Positions 11,972 through 23,839 of a stretch of 64,000 nucleotides of DNA are shown piece after piece. The position numbers and the translations under genes were made by a program. The notes below the pieces were generated by a model, which saw only the letters and a list, made by a program, of their open reading frames with translations, was not told the DNA's origin and searched no databases. Location of the stretch: assembly GCA_030704615.1 (NCBI GenBank), contig CM060733.1:55740001-55804000 (forward strand), in the 5' to 3' direction. Within the stretch, counting starts at the first letter, position 1; every line of letters begins with the position of its first letter. This DNA comes from Takakia lepidozioides. Taxonomy: Eukaryota > Streptophyta > Takakiopsida > Takakiales > Takakiaceae.

Positions 11972-13500
11972 AGCTAATAGCTGTCCAATGGTAATTTCTG
12001 CTTTGGTCTGACATATTACTCAGCCAAAGTCTCTTCATTACTTTGCATGTCTGCATCTTCTTTTTTCCTTTCTTCCTCACTCCCTTCTTTTCTCCATCCG
12101 AATCAGAGGAATCTGCCACAGGAATATCAGTACTCTTTTGCATTTCCCTTATAGTATCTGCCACTTCCTTGTGCAGTTCCTTCTCATCTTTCCAAGTCTC
12201 TTCATCTTCAGGCATATCATTGCCACTTCCAGTCTCATCTTCTTCTCTTCTACTGGGGTATTAGTTTGGCTTTACTTCTTGTTACTATCATTGTACTTAC
12301 TTCTGGTACAACACATGGCCTAACCATGTGAGCTGCCACCACTGGGCCCTCATTCACAGGAGCTCTCATCTCATTCTGGTGTCTTATCCAGAATGAACAG
12401 GCTGCCTTGCGATGTCCTGGCTGATTACAATAGTAACATAGCTCTTCACCATTGGGTCCTCGCCCTTGGTCTGTTCTTGGATTATTTCTATAATCCTGAT
12501 TCCCGGGCTGGTAATTCCCCCTTGGATTACCCTGATAGTTGCCTCTGGAATTTCCTTGGTAATTCCCTCTTGAATTACCTCTCCCTTCCATGCCATTGTT
12601 ATAACCACCAGACCTACCATAGTGGTCCTGATCATTGTTTCTTCTTGGCTGGGGCTGCACCTGATGCACCCTTACTTGCCTAGGTTCTCTTGCAGCTGTC
12701 CTTCTGTTGTAGTAACAATTCTCAGTAGAATGGTTATCCATTTTACAGATAGTACAGTGTTTCTCCTTCATGTGGCATTCTGTATGGTATGGCCTTCATT
12801 CTGGCACTTTGCACACCATACACCCTTCCTCCAATGTGTTGCAGCCTCTGTGGCATACTTCTTCAAGATTTCTTCCAAATTTTTTCATAGTTATCCCTCT
12901 TCAACTTTCCTTTCTCTTACTCTTTCTTTTTAGTTCTTGCTCTTCTTCTTCATCTGACTCATCCTCAGAGTCCTCATCTTCTTTTTCTCTCTCCTGAGCA
13001 TTCCCAATTGCTCAATTCTGTTCGCAGTTTCAAATGCCTCCTCCACTGTATTATGGGGTAACATATCCACTTTCTTTGCAACTCTGGTCTTAGTCCACTC
13101 ACAAACCAAGTCTTCTGTAAACCGGGTGCTGGTACTGCAGCCAGCTTTTTCATCATCAATTCCATCTTCTCCATATACTCTTCAACAGTTTCATGCTTCT
13201 TCTGCTTCAGCTGTTGTAAACTTCCATACACTTCATCCTCAGTTTTACTTGTCCTGAACCTATTTCGAAATGCTGTATTCAAGCCATTCCAGGTTAGGAA
13301 ATGATTATCAGGGAATCTTGCATACCATTCACTTGCTTTCTTGATAAGTGAACAAGGAAACAGTCTCATCTTGGCATCATCGCCATTCTCATTGTTCACT
13401 ATACACATGTGCTCAAATTGGCTAATGTGTACATCGGGATCCCCTTTTCCTGAATATATTGGAAAGGGTGGTTTTTGCCCGTGTTGGTTGTAACGCCATC
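11955..13500 (-). pseudogene. Element 1 gag (first copy)
   Basis: Retrotransposon gag. The capsid-like region (13408-12974) contains 'DDAKMRLFPCSLIKKASEWY' and 'TWNGLNTAFRNRFRTSKTED', a Retrotrans_gag signature. Downstream are a Cys/His motif 'CTICKMDNHSTENC' and a CCHC zinc knuckle 'CYYCNQPGHRKAAC' (about 12440-12400), with an Arg/Gly/Asn-rich stretch between them that would bind RNA. An acidic segment (12215-11955) links to protease. Frameshifts split the domain at about 12960-12770 and 12250. It is nearly identical to the second copy at 15600-17180. Confidence 0.8.
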
Positions 13501-13790
13501 TGTGGCCCTACCTTCTGCCCACTGACAGGTGCTGGCACCCTTGCTGGTGCTGGTCCTTCTGGACCTGTTGTTTTTGTGGTGGATCTTCCACCAAGTGGTG
13601 GCCCTTGAGCACTCCCTGCTTCTGGCCCCACGATATTCACAGTATTCCCAGCTTCAGTTGCACTACTTCCCACACTCCCTGTCCCCCCAGAGCCAGATCC
13701 AGGCAGCCCGCCTGATCCCCCTGAGCCGCTGTTTAGGTCTGTGTTTCCTGTCTCCTGGGCAATTTGATTGATTGCTTGACAGCCTGTGCG
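13501..13790 (-). pseudogene. Element 1 gag N-terminal Gly/Ser-rich linker plus displaced protease-junction piece
   Basis: On the - strand this reads a low-complexity segment with 'GSGGSGGLPGSGSGGTGS', matching the second copy at 17200-17390. At 13728-13790 it joins a ~63-bp piece encoding 'QAINQIAQETGNTDLN', which belongs next to protease (compare 11885-11950). The piece marks a rearrangement breakpoint. Confidence 0.65.
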
Positions 13791-14396
13791 GTCTGGGAAA
13801 GAAAGGAGTGATAAAGATTTATCAAGCCTGTAGAGGAAGAGCACGTTGGTTACCAAACATTGGTTTATGTGATAGCATTGCTATCCATTTAAACGAGTAG
13901 AGTTTGAAGGCTGGAGGAAAGAAAGGTGAATGTTTATACTCATATGCATGAAGAGCTTGTACTGGTAAAGAATTGGATTCCAAAGGATATTTTGTGGATC
14001 AAACTCACACCAAGAAAAGCTTTTCAGACTTGTTTGCCATATGGTTATATGGTAACGGAGACTTCAAGTATAGCCAAGGGTGCATTGAAGCTTAAAAGAA
14101 ACCCAGGCATATACGAGAGATATTACAGAAGAGAGTTTTGGTTATTGCCACATTAAAAGAAATGAAAGCAGGGACATGAGTGATGAAAGAGAAGCTAGAC
14201 GACAGAGATATTCAGCAAAAAGTGTTACATGAGTGTGAGAGAACCCAAGGGCAGAACTTGGAGGATGAAAACAGAGAGAAGAATTAGAAGGAAGAATATG
14301 AGAAGTAGACCCAACAGCTGAGGTTGAGACTACAACCAGGACATCCAACCCGTTGGACCTGGATCAAGTGGAGCACTTGGATCACAGGCCAACGAC
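13791..14396 (+). repeat. Inverted fragment of the element 1 leader ORF and gag start
   Basis: On the + strand, opposite to the rest of element 1, about 13791-14156 repeats part of the leader ORF found at 28930-29290 (- strand), including 'HMHEELVLVKNWIPKDILWI' and 'NPGIYERYYRREFW'. 14176-14396 repeats the gag start ('MSDEREARRQRYSAK') and later gag linker sequence, with a deletion between. It sits exactly between the two copies of the gag-protease-RT block. Confidence 0.8.
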
Positions 14397-14852
14397 ATCT
14401 CATGGCCTGCCACAGTGTCTAATACTGCTTCTGTGAATGGCAAAGGAAAAGGATCTTTCTTCGTACAAGCATTCAGCTTCTTGTAGTTCACACATACTCT
14501 TAGTTTGCCATTCTTCTTGGGAACTATAACAATGGGTGACAACCAAGTTGTATACTCTATTGGGTATATAAACTTAGCCTCAGCCAACTTCTTAATCTCT
14601 TCTCCAACCTTCTGTGCGTAGTTGGGATTCATTCTGTACCTCGCTGCTTGATTGGTACTGACCCTGGTTCAGTTCAATCTTATGCTGACAGATTTCAGGT
14701 GGTATCCCTTTTAAATCCTCATAACTCCAAGCAAATACATCTCTGTATTTGATGAACAAGCTTTTAGCTTCTTCAAAGAACTCCGGCTCCAAATCAGCTC
14801 CTACTTTCACCATCCTCGGTTCCTCTTTAGTTCCCACATTCACTTCCCTCAC
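14397..14852 (-). pseudogene. Element 1 reverse transcriptase, second partial copy
   Basis: Near-identical to 10680-11140: 'NPNYAQKVGEEIKKLAEAKF', 'WLSPIVIVPKKNGKLRVCV' and 'FPLPFTEAVLDTVAGHEM'. It stops abruptly at the inverted fragment. The catalytic FLDD block is missing, so this copy cannot encode a working RT. Confidence 0.85.
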
Positions 14853-14983
14853 TGCTCATCAGCTGTGATTGTCCAACCAGTCAGCACTTCATCCTGTAAG
14901 CTCACAGTGGCTGGTTCCTCTAGGATTTCCATTTCTCCTTCTTTCTTCATAGAAATGTGATGGGTAACTGCTGGTTTCCCTCT

Positions 14984-15610
14984 TCAGTTGGTGTTGCTGT
15001 CACTTACACCACAGCAGATACCTCTTAAACAACTTAGGCTTTCCAGCCGCATCTTTGCAACCTGCTCCCACTCTGGGTGTGCCAAATAGGGTAGCTTCCT
15101 GCTCCTCATCCAGTCCTCCTCTCCAGTCATACTCTCTGACTCCTCGAGGTCTTCTTGTAGCAGGTAATCTACTAGATTTCTTGTGGTAATTTGTATCTCG
15201 TGTATTCCATTATGCACGGTTAGTAACTGAGAATTCCAGTCATGGAATACCCTGGCCTGTTTCAGCCACGGACGTCCCAATAATAAGGAGTAAGCCTCCA
15301 TGACTTCATCCATCTTCAACACAGTTACTGTGATCATAAAGATCATCTTCTGTATCTGTATCTTAACTCCTTTTATCAATCCCAATGGCTGTACACTTCT
15401 TTGATCTGCCATTGTTACTGTAAATGGGGCTGGTTTTCATGTGACTTCGACCAAGCTTCTTCCTTAATTGGTCTGTCATGATATTTACTCCAGAACCTCC
15501 ATCTATCAGTACATCAGTTAGTTCTGTGCTCCCAATTTCTCAATTGGATTACTGGCATAGAATCATCAAAGTCCATGACTGTTTCTCGCCCTTCCGGCTT
15601 CACATTATAA
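14984..15610 (-). pseudogene. Element 1 protease, second copy
   Basis: Duplicate of 11315-11890 with the same 'MADQRSVQPLGLI' and 'LLLGRPWLKQARVFHDWNSQ' blocks. The active-site region at about 15430-15560 is shifted out of frame. It lacks the ~70-bp 'AQETGNTDLN' segment present in the first copy. Confidence 0.8.
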
Positions 15611-17640
15611 CTGCCTACAATAAGGTGCCACAGCCAATAGCTGTCCAATGGTAATCTCTGCTTTGGTCTGGCATATTATTTCAGCCAAAGTCTCTTCATT
15701 ACTTTGCATGCCTGCATGTTCTTTCTTCCTTTCATCCTCACTCACTCTTCTTTCATCAGAATCAGAGGAATCTGCCACATGAATATCAGTACTCTTTTGC
15801 ATTCCCTTTGGTATCTGCCACTTCCTTGTGCAGTTCCTTCTCATCTTTCCAAGTCTTTCATCTTCAGGGGCATTCACTGCCATCTTCATTATCATCATCT
15901 TCCTAGCTACTGGAGGTATTAGTTTGGCTTTGCTTCTTGGTTACTATCATTGTACTTACTTCTGGTACAACACATGGCCTAACCATGTGAGCTGCCACCA
16001 CTGGGCCCTCATTCACAGGAGCTCTCATCTCATTCTGGTGTCTTATCCAGAATGAACAGGCTCCCCTGCGATGTCCTGGCTGATTACAATAGTAACATAG
16101 TTCTTCACCATTGGGTCCTCGCCCTTGGTCTGTTCTTGGATTATTTCTATAATCCTGATTCCCGGGCTGGTAATTCCCTTGGATTACCTGATAGTTGCCT
16201 CTGGAATTTCCTTGGTAATTCCCCTCTTGAATTACCCTCTCCTTCCATGCCATTGTTATAACCACAAGACCTACCATAGTGGTCCTGATCATTGTTTCTT
16301 CTTGGCTGGGGTTGCACCTGATGCACCCTTACTTGCCTAGGTTCTCTTGCAGCTGTCCTTCTGTGTTGTAGTAACAATTCTCAGTAGAATGGTTATCCAT
16401 TTTACAGATTGTACAATGTTTCTCCTTCATTGGCATTCTGTGGTGGTATGGCCTTCATTCTGGCACTTTGCACACCATACACCCTTCCTCCAATGTGTTG
16501 CAGCCTCTGTGGCATACTTCTTCAAGATTTCTTCCAATTTTTTCATAGTTATCCCTCTTCAACTTCTCCTTTCTCTTACTCTTTCTTTTTAGTTCTTGCT
16601 CTTCTTCTTCATCTGACTCATCCTCAGAGTTATCATCCTTTTTCTCTCTCCTGAGCATTCCCAATTGCTCAATTCTGTTTGCAGTTTCAAATGCCTCCTC
16701 CACTGTATTATGGGGTAACATATCCACTTCTTTTGCAACTCTGGTCTTAGTCCACTCACAAACCAAGTCTTCTGTAAACCGGGGTGCTGGTACTGCAGCC
16801 AGCTTTTTCATCATCAACATTCCATCTTTTCCATATACTCCTCAACAGTTTCATGCTTCTTTTGCTTAAACTGTTGTAAACTTCCATACACTTCATCCTC
16901 AGTTTTACTTGTCCTGAACCTATTTCGAAATGCTGTATTCAAGCCATTCCAGGTTAGGAAATGATATTTAGGGAATCTTGCATACCATTCACTTGCTTTC
17001 TTGATAAGTGAACAGGAGGAAAACAATCTCATCTTGGCATCATCGCCATTCTCATTGTTCACTATACACATGTGCTCAAATTGGCTAATGTGTACATCGG
17101 GATCCCCTTTTCCTGATATATTGGAAAGGGTGGTTTTTCCCGTTGGTTGTAACGCCATCTGTGGCCCTACCTCTGCCACTGAACAGGTGCTGGCACCCTT
17201 ACTGGTGCTGGTCCTTCTGGACCTGTTGTTTTTGTGGTGGATTCTCTACCAAGTGGTGGCCCTTGAGCACTCCCTGCTTCTAGCCCCACGATATTCACAG
17301 TATTCCCAGCTTCAATTGCACTACTTCCCACACTCCCTGTCCCCCCAGAGCCAGATCCAGGCAGCCCGCCTGATCCCCCTGAGCCGACACCTTCGTTGGC
17401 CTGTGATCCAAGTGCTCCACTTGATCCAGGTCCAACGGGATGGGATGTCCTGGTTGTAGTCTCAACCTCAGCTGTTGGGTCTACTTCTTCATATTCTTCC
17501 TCTTCCAATTTCTTTCTCTGTTTTCATCCTCCAAGTTCTGCCCTTGGGTTTTTTTCTCACCCATGTAACTCAACTGCAATGGGTGGGAGTCTGAACTCTC
17601 CGTTGGCTCTGCCACATCCTCTTCTCCTTCTTCACCTTCC
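15605..17640 (-). pseudogene. Element 1 gag, second copy, with N-terminal extension
   Basis: Contains the acidic linker (15605-15898), RNA-binding and zinc-knuckle part ('CYYCNQPGHRRGAC', about 16100), capsid-like part (16455-17179, with 'IKKASEWYARF' and 'EDEVYGSLQQFKQKKHETVE'), Gly/Ser-rich linker (17167-17400), and an acidic N-terminal segment ('VDPTAEVETTTRTSHP', 17400-17500). At 17640 the frame is interrupted by element 2. It continues at 28566 with 'SEAE', so the original gag N-terminus lies at 28566-28913. Confidence 0.78.
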
Positions 17641-19829
17641 TGTAGTGTGAAAAGAAGGGGCGTGAATCCCCTTCTGTATAATTCCAATTGTGCTCCCCTC
17701 CATTTGATTGTTTGCGGAGTAAGAGGAAAGAAGCGTTCTTTCTAATCTGTCCAACTGTCGTCCCTTGGCTGTGGGTTTCCCTCAGCTCCTCCGTGATCAG
17801 AGTTCAATGCGATCCTCATCCACGCCGCAGCGGAAGGGAAGACATAGATGAGGATGTCAATTTGTTGTTCTCTCTTGGTTCTACCTTTCACCAACATCCC
17901 CTATCAGCAGGTACAGCACCAGCTAGGCTGGTGCGATGTATTCAGTGATGCAAATCAGCCCAATTGGCAGCGGTAAACACGATCCTTTATGTGAAGCCCA
18001 CTTGAGCAGTGACAGGTCGGAAATCCCCTTTTTGTAGTGGTGACACAGATCTAGGAGGAGGCAGCTCAGATCTTCATGGTCTGCAGGGGCACTGGTTTCT
18101 TTCAGGTTTTCTTCATCTCATCTCCCCAAATTGGCCAAACCCCCCACCCAACAGCCCTTAGAATCTGCAGCTCTCTCCTTGCCCAAATCCCATTTTCACT
18201 CTCCTCTCTCTCTCTCTTTCTTTTCCCTTTTTGTCTGTTTCGCTATCTGGTTTATGTCCCCAGGTTCCCCACTATTTCACAGCAGCAGATCTGTCATGTA
18301 ATGTGAATGCACACGCTGCTAGGCATCCAGTGCGGCCAGCCTTGAGGTCATCCTTGGTCTCTCAAGACAACCATCCCATCCATTTGTCTCTCTCTTTTTC
18401 TCTCTCTTGTCCCCCCTTTCAATGACCCATCGCTCAAACAGCTCTCATCCTTTTTTTGTCAGACTTCAACCCAAATACCCCAACACCCCTCTTTTCCCTT
18501 CAACTGTGGAACGCAGTTGTTCAGATCCTGATCCCATAGTGAAATCACCTTATCCTTTCCATGTTTTTTTTTTCCAACTCCAGCTAACTATCATTGATCT
18601 CCAAACAAACAAGCAAGATCTACATTGGTTCCAGGTTATCACTACACACGGCAGCATGGTGTCCAGGTTTATGATACTGAATCAAATGCAAGAATGAAGA
18701 CAACAGTGACCATTCTGAATTCAGTGACGAGCAGGCTCTCTCTTTCTCTCTCTCTTCACTTATTTCTCTCACTGTCATCACACATCAGGTGCATCCATCC
18801 TTTCCACGTTCTGGTCTGAAGTCCAGAGTCTCCATTCCCATTTCAAAAACTTTTTCTTGTCACATCTCTACCTTCTTTCTTCTGCCAAGATGGCAGTCCT
18901 AAATCTACCAAAGCAAGTTCTAAGTCCTAACCAAAAGAAGCCCCTGTTCATCGACTTATCTGTTTTTATCCACTAGTGAAGCGGCGGGTCTGCCTGTCAA
19001 GGTGGCACCTTGCCATCGCCCGTCAACAGCCACTTCAACCCTTCTCTTTGTCTTGATTCCAGACCTTATGACGCCATGATGGCTCCCCTTCTTCACTTGG
19101 ACCATCCTGTGGCCTGTCAACCAGATTACACTATGCAATTCTTCCTCTCGAATTGGCCTGGTCCTATAACAAGGAGACACAAAGCAGCTAGAAGCTTAAT
19201 GACAGAGAACCTGAGATACCATGTAGCCAGAACTCCACATGCTTACCTCCCCCCCATTGATTGTGCCCAGACCCTCTTCCTGTGCTTTCAGCAGCTGGCC
19301 TTTTCCTTGCTTGCTCATCTGCCCATAACTATCATCTTCAAGGCACTGGCGGCAGTGGTGGTGCGCCGCTTTCCTTAGATGCTTCTATCTCTTGGAATTG
19401 ATCATTACTACGAGAGAGGCGGCACCGCTTCTTTCTACACAGAATACCAAGCAGAGGCCTCTTAATGCCGCTTCCTAAGCCAAGCAAGATCCCACCGCGC
19501 AGGTACACCTCCTAACACAGGCTGCCCTGCCGACACCACTGCTTGCAACAGCCGCTACGAGCCATCCGTCATCTTCCTCTTCGTTTTTCTCAACCCGTGA
19601 TCCTTTAGGTCAAGAACCAGTGATGAAAACGTTCATCGCATGGATGAAAATGTGTACCGTCATGACTTAGCCATTTTCTCCTGGCAAAGCATAAGTTGAG
19701 TGTGCTCATGAAATTACCTATATGAAGGGATACATCCTTTCTGCAGTTGGGATGACGGGCACTCCGTCATAGTGATGTAGGTCGTAATGGTAACATATGT
19801 AATGTTCTGTTCCCTGCATTCACACTACA
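17641..19829 (-). repeat. Element 2 3' LTR
   Basis: About 2189 bp, nearly colinear with 26385-28565. Differences are mostly 1-3 bp indels in homopolymer and CT-rich tracts. Its outer ends form an inverted pair: TGTAGTGTGAAAAG at the left edge and TTCACACTACA at the right edge. It includes a CT-rich stretch (18180-18240, 18370-18420), and no ORF within it appears conserved as protein. Confidence 0.9.
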
Positions 19830-21353
19830 TATAGTGTGTCTCCCTTTTTAAGTGTCAGGGTCCTCACTGACCACCTTCACTGGCTGATCACACACTGGTG
19901 GTAAGAAGGGTTTCAAGTCCCTCCTACTTCTTGTCCATTCCTTGTTTGCCCATCTCTTAGCCTGCATCTGCGTGCAGCTTCCCCTATCCTTGTGGTGTTT
20001 CCTGCATCTTTGTACCCAAAAAGTCATAAGGTCCCTCCCATGGAGATGTCATGGAAGATCTCTTTCCAGGCCTCAACATCATAACCTTGCTGTTTTCCAT
20101 CAACTTGCAGTAGGTATGCCCAGTTTGATGCCTCCTTTCATAATCCCTTGCCTGCTGCCGCTGCCCTTTCTTCACCCTTTTCGCAGCTTTGCCTTCATCT
20201 GTGTGAGAAGCTGGATTTTCTGCTGCATCATAAGTGTGACCTCTGCTACAGATCCATCAGAATTTACTGGTGTTGTAAGAAAATGCAACCTGTTGTCAAT
20301 TCCCAGCCTTGGAATTCTACCAGTAAGTACCTGAAAAGGTGAGAATCCAGTGGAAGCATGGACACCCATTCTGTAACCAAACAGGGCCTTATAGAGATTC
20401 TGATCCCATTCAGTGTCGTTTCCACTCCTAGGGTGGTGATGCTCTGTTTGAGAGACTTAATGACCCTTTCCACCATACCGTTACACTGAGGCCAGTAGGG
20501 GGCGCTATGCTCCCTCTTTATACCGTATTCGTGGCATGTAATTTCAAACTCACCTCCCCACTCTGTGCCATTGTCAGTGAGCAACGTATGTGGCAGCTAT
20601 ACCTGTCAATTACTTCTTCCTCAAGAAAGCGGGCAGCAAGGGCTGCTGTATGATCTGCCACTGGTGCAGCTTCTATCCATTTTGAGAAGTGATCGATTGC
20701 CAAAAAAAGTACTGATTGCCCCTGCTGGTTATAGGTAATGGTCCTGCCGTGTCAATTGCAACTCTGAAAAACAGATCTACTACTGGAATGCTGTGAAGTT
20801 TTGAGCTACCTGAGCGCAACACTCCGTTCTGTTTGGCCATCTGACATTTACCACAGCCCTTGAGAACTTTCCTGATGAGTTTTGTTCTATCATGCCAGAA
20901 ATAACGTCGGCATATCTCCTCTTGAGTTCTTCTGACTCCAAAGTGGCCAGTGGCTTCATGTACTTCAGTGATTATTGCCCCTCTGTCAGTTCTTGGTGGA
21001 ACTACCCTTCCATCAAAGTAGACCTCACCTTTGAGATAGGAGTACTGCCTTGCCCGCCTCTTGGCTCTCGTGCTCTCCTCTTTTGTCAGGTAGTCATTGA
21101 CTTCTCCAAAACATAAGAGGTGCATGACTTCCACATCATCAAGCACATCAGGTTGCCTTTCCTCCTTAACAGCTGCTGTATGCTGGTCAGAGCTGATGAG
21201 AGAGCTTTTCCCCCATCTTTCAGCCTCACGTAATAATGACATCTGAGTAGCTTTGGTGGGTGCGGTCCATGGTACCCAGTCCCCTTCATCAATCTTGTTG
21301 CAAGAAGAAGTGTCTGGTTCTGAACCACTTGTTCCATACTGTCTGAAGAACAA
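19830..21353 (-). pseudogene. Element 2 integrase
   Basis: Zinc-binding half: 'EVHEATGHFGVRRTQEEIC' and 'GCGKCQMAKQNG' (about 20960-20830), giving the HHCC pattern. Catalytic core: 'VAIDTAGPLPIT', then after a frame change 'AIDHFSKWIEAAPVADHTAA', 'MLTDNGTEWGGEFE' (second Asp) and 'APYWPQCNGMVERVIKSLKQ' (Glu). The C-terminal part runs through 20369-19984 with 'ASTGFSPFQVLTG'. At least three frame changes. I see no chromodomain. About 19830-19980 before the LTR shows no ORF and only a weak purine tract (AAAAAGGGAGA). Confidence 0.8.
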
Positions 21354-21545
21354 AACGTTTTAGTGGAACACTCACCCCCCATTTTCCTTGGCTGGGCATT
21401 CTGATGAGGAAGTCACCCGCGTTCTTCTTGTAGTTGGAGTGCTTGTCAAGTCTTGAAGGAATGGTGGCTCCCGCAAGCTTCCCTTTCATTGTTCGATCTC
21501 TCTTCCACAAGTTCACAGGCTGGATGTACCTCGCTCAGCTCCTTA

Positions 21546-22135
21546 TCACGAGCACGAGATCCTCGGGTAATCACATGGATGGTGGGACAAGAGGGCATCA
21601 GATGCTCCCTTCCTGTTGCTGATTGCAGTAGCCTCTTTCCTTCCTGCACCCTTATCCTTCCAAATACCCTCCCTTACCAGATTGACAGAGCTTGATTGAT
21701 CAATACCCTTTCCTTGTTTTTTTGCAGCAAAAGTCTGTGCAGCAAAAGTCACCCTCTTTCCTTCTCCATCTGGCATTATGCCTGGTTTCAGTTCTCCCTT
21801 CAATATGCCATGATCCTTGGTCAACATTCTACCTGTGGAAGGTCTTACTATGCCCGGAACGAACTCAAATGAAAAGTCACCAAGTAAGTCTATGCCTATG
21901 TGGTGCTCTGAGTACAGCCACCAATATGGATCTAGATCTGTTTCCAAAGAAAAATGACTTCCCAACAGTATTTTCTTGAAGTGCCAAAGGCCCCATACAC
22001 ATGCATAGTACTCTTCTCTTTTGCAAATCATCTCCCCTTTTTCACTGCTATACCCTACTTGCCTATGAGCTTCTTCTCTCAACTCCTCCTTACCCTCCTT
22101 AAATTGAAATAACGAAGCATTGATGGCACCCCTAT
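21546..22135 (-). pseudogene. Element 2 second RNase H-like domain
   Basis: Downstream of the usual RNase H and upstream of integrase, the same ORF contains another block series resembling gypsy RNase H: 'DRGAINASLFQFKEGKEELR', 'KREEYYACVWGLWHFKKILL' and 'GSHFSLETDLDPYWWLYS'. This mirrors the canonical 'E.LA.VWAL.HFR.YL.G..F.L.TDH.PL.WL' pattern, with the conserved Asp in 'ETD' kept and the following His/Lys lost. Dual RNase H domains are known in the plant Tat lineage; that this is the same arrangement is my inference. The ORF continues to 21546 with unrecognised sequence. Confidence 0.55.
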
Positions 22136-22249
22136 CCCAAGCTAGCTTAAGAAGATAGGCTCCATCCCTCTTTCTCCCTTCTCTTTTCTGACTGTATAGA
22201 GAAGTAGAGTATACCTCGATTTCCTCGGTTTCCTCAGCTGGTCCCACTG

Positions 22250-22761
22250 GATACCTGCTTAGTGCATCTACGTTAGCATGCCTAGCACCTGCTCTGTGAA
22301 CAATTTTAAACTCAAAATCTTGTAACATCATGATCCATCTACCCCTGCGTCCATATGCGTCACTTACGTTGCCAACCACTCCAGAGGTTTGTGATCAGTC
22401 CTGATTACAAAAGGGGTTCCATAGGTACTGCCGAAAGTGTAATACTCCCCACACCAGGGCATAGCATTCACCTTCCATAGGGTGATATTTGCGCTGAGCA
22501 TCAGATAGTACCTTACTAGCGTATGCAATGACCCTCTCCTTTTATACTCCTTTTGTGACAAGACTGCCCCTACTCCTTTGATGGACCAGTCAACATCAAG
22601 ACGAACGGTCTTGAGAAATCTGGTCTTGCCAGGATGGGAGCAGTTACCAACTTCACCTGTAAGCAGAAAAGGCGTTTTGTGCCTCTGCACTCCAGATAAA
22701 CTTCACATCCTTCTTGGTTAGAGTGAACAAGGGTACTGCCACTCCAGCATATCCTTGACAT
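22250..22761 (-). pseudogene. Element 2 RNase H (canonical)
   Basis: Blocks 'LDVDWSIKGVGAVLSQKEYK', 'PFVIRTDHKPLEWLA' and, after a frame change at about 22370, 'GRRGRWIMMLQDFEFKIVHR' and 'GARHANVDALSRYPVG', the standard end of the gypsy RNase H/connection region. It follows RT directly. Confidence 0.8.
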
Positions 22762-22779
22762 AGGGCCTATAGTACCCTG

Positions 22780-23668
22780 TCATGCCTAAGTAGCTTTTGA
22801 GAGCAGTGTGGTTTTTGGGCAAGGGAAACCTTTCAATAGAGCTATCTTATCTGGATCAGGCCACGTTCCCTCTTCAGAGATCACATGCCCAAGGAATACC
22901 AACTGTAAGTTGGCAAAGTAACACTTGTCGGATTGAGCCTAAGATTGGCCTTTCTAACCTTGCTCAATACTCTCTTTATATGTCCCACGTGATCTCCCCA
23001 GTCCTTGCTATGGATATTGACGTCATCTACAAACACCTTAGCGCAATCTTTGATTTCTTCCTTGAGCACCTATTCATTGTTCTCTGAAAGGTAGCAGTGG
23101 CATTTTTTAGCCCGAATGGCATGACCAGCCATTCATACAATCCCTTCTTTGTGATCACTGCTGTTTTGCCTATGTCTCGGTCGTCCATTTTGATCTGCCA
23201 AAAACCAGATTGTAAATCCAGCGCAGAAAACCACTTGGCTTTCCCCAACTGGTTTAAAACATCCTGAATTAATGGCATAGGGTAAGAGTCCCTTCTGGTT
23301 AAACGGTTTACTGGCCTAAAATCACCACAAAACCGCTTGGATCCATCCTTTTTTGGTGGAAGGGTAACTGGACACGACCATTCTGAGCTACTCTCTCTCA
23401 TCTTGCCTTGTGAGATCAAAGTCTCAATTTGTCCTTGGACCTCGTCTTCCTCCCATTCTGATAGGCGGCTGGGACGACTTCTGCAAGGGGGAAAACCTTG
23501 TGTGTCAATTGTGTGTTCTACCTCACTGCAGTATCCCAAGTCAGCCTTGCTAAGAGCAAAGCATTCCTGGTTTGCTTTCAGCTCTTGCTCAAGCTCTATC
23601 CTATGTTCTGGGGCCAGTTCTGGGTTGATGTGCAGTCTGGATTTCAGACTTCTCCAACGACTCTCCAT
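22780..23668 (-). pseudogene. Element 2 reverse transcriptase
   Basis: Blocks 'GYCSEVEHTIDTQGFPPCRS', 'EWSCPVTLPPKKDGSKRFCG', 'LDLQSGFWQIKMDDRDIGKT' and 'MPFGLKNATATFQRTMNR'. After a frame change near 23040 comes 'KVFVDDVNIHSKDWGDHVGH', a FVDD catalytic box. The Asp pair is intact. The first 200 codons are one open frame. Confidence 0.85.
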
Positions 23669-23839
23669 TTCTTCCTCTTGACTGGGTTCCCAATTCCTTC
23701 CTCCACCTGGCTTACAGAGTTAGCCATTCTCTGACGTTCCTCTTGTGTGACAACCTGATTCCAATCATGGAAGTCATCCTCTATTTCTAGGTTGTTGTTC
23801 CCTAGTTCACCATTCCAAGCTTTCTGTAAGCTTCCTGTA

